The notes under the pieces were generated by a model that saw nothing but the letters and a program-made list of their open reading frames with translations, searched no databases and had not been told where the DNA came from. A program made the translations under genes and the position numbers. From the NCBI GenBank assembly GCA_004551865.1, contig SFPR01000004.1, forward strand, positions 1 to 50,931: a stretch of DNA of 50,931 nt, in the 5' to 3' direction. Positions 50,876 through 50,931 of the stretch are shown in pieces. Position 1 is the stretch's first letter; each line of letters begins with the position of its first letter. The DNA comes from Bacteroidales bacterium (lineage in GTDB: Bacteria > Bacteroidota > Bacteroidia > Bacteroidales > P3).

Positions 50876-50929
50876 ATGAAAACAAATTATATCTTTTTCC
50901 TCTGTAAGAATAACTTTGAAAGGCGATGA
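50876..50929 (+). CDS. Possible 17-residue leader peptide
   Basis: ATG at 50876 opens a 17-codon frame (MKTNYIFFLCKNNFERR) ending in TGA at 50927-50929, which overlaps ATG codons at 50926 and 50929 that start a frame leaving the window. AAGG lies just before those ATGs. It may be a coupled leader peptide, or simply leader sequence of the next gene. Confidence 0.3.
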   Translation: MKTNYIFFLCKNNFERR

Positions 50930-50931
50930 TG

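Overview
The window looks like a chromosomal segment of a Bacteroidota bacterium, most likely order Bacteroidales. The evidence is type IX secretion (T9SS) C-terminal sorting domains on three secreted proteins, a PorE-like TPR/PD40/OmpA protein, promoters of the Bacteroidota form TTTG-N19/20-TAnnTTTG, a tmRNA whose tag reads GENNYALAA, and a TonB-receptor-type outer-membrane barrel. Base composition is moderately AT-rich. I see no insertion sequence, integrase, prophage or CRISPR array; the gene content is mostly core and envelope genes.

Layout. 1-675: tail of a T9SS cargo. 858-6426 (minus): a tightly packed, overlapping seven-gene unit with an ABC ATPase, two related permeases, a YtrA-type GntR regulator, two paralogous small membrane proteins and an outer-membrane barrel. 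It has a recognisable promoter and operator at 6449-6496. 6752-11577 (plus): a GH16-like lipoprotein, a GH29 alpha-L-fucosidase with a PA14-like insert, and dprA. 11900-19135 (minus): guaB, two PpiC/SurA-type periplasmic chaperones, a MoxR ATPase and an OmpA-like envelope protein. 19197-24456 (minus): dxs followed by a large T9SS cargo and a small tail-anchored protein. 24584-26335 (plus): a secreted thioredoxin-like (Omp28-type) T9SS protein. 26435-29386 (minus): a MerR/GyrI regulator, fluoride channel crcB, an AI-2E family permease and queD. 29831-31081 (plus): an M64 peptidase. 31200-36456 (minus): surE, a small membrane protein, lpxB, a SpoIID-like protein, a thioredoxin-like protein and cyuA. 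36548-39910 (plus): a GtrA-like protein, an M49-like lipoprotein and gpsA. 39958-40673: tmRNA (minus) and tRNA-Asp (plus), divergent. 41651-49092 (plus): dnaE, queG and the PorE-like protein. 49224-50270 (minus): lpxD.

The genes touch several linked envelope themes. lpxB and lpxD belong to lipid A synthesis, the SurA-like pair to outer-membrane protein folding, the PorE-like protein and its cargos to type IX secretion, and the GntR/ABC unit probably to envelope stress or export. queD and queG, in separate operons, both belong to queuosine biosynthesis.

The most unusual content is non-coding. Two families of short-period repeat arrays occupy the intergenic spaces. Family A has about 13-bp units around ACGSCGT at 21-22 bp spacing that pair into hairpins; there are four intergenic arrays and one array embedded in frame in a coding sequence, where it encodes a 7-residue repeat. 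Family B has 15-bp palindromes of the form GRTAATnnnATTAYC at an exact 22-23 bp period, bounded on both sides by half-sites 16-17 bp away; there are three elements with 4, 4 and 6 units. I do not recognise either family from memory, and they are the best candidates here for something undescribed.
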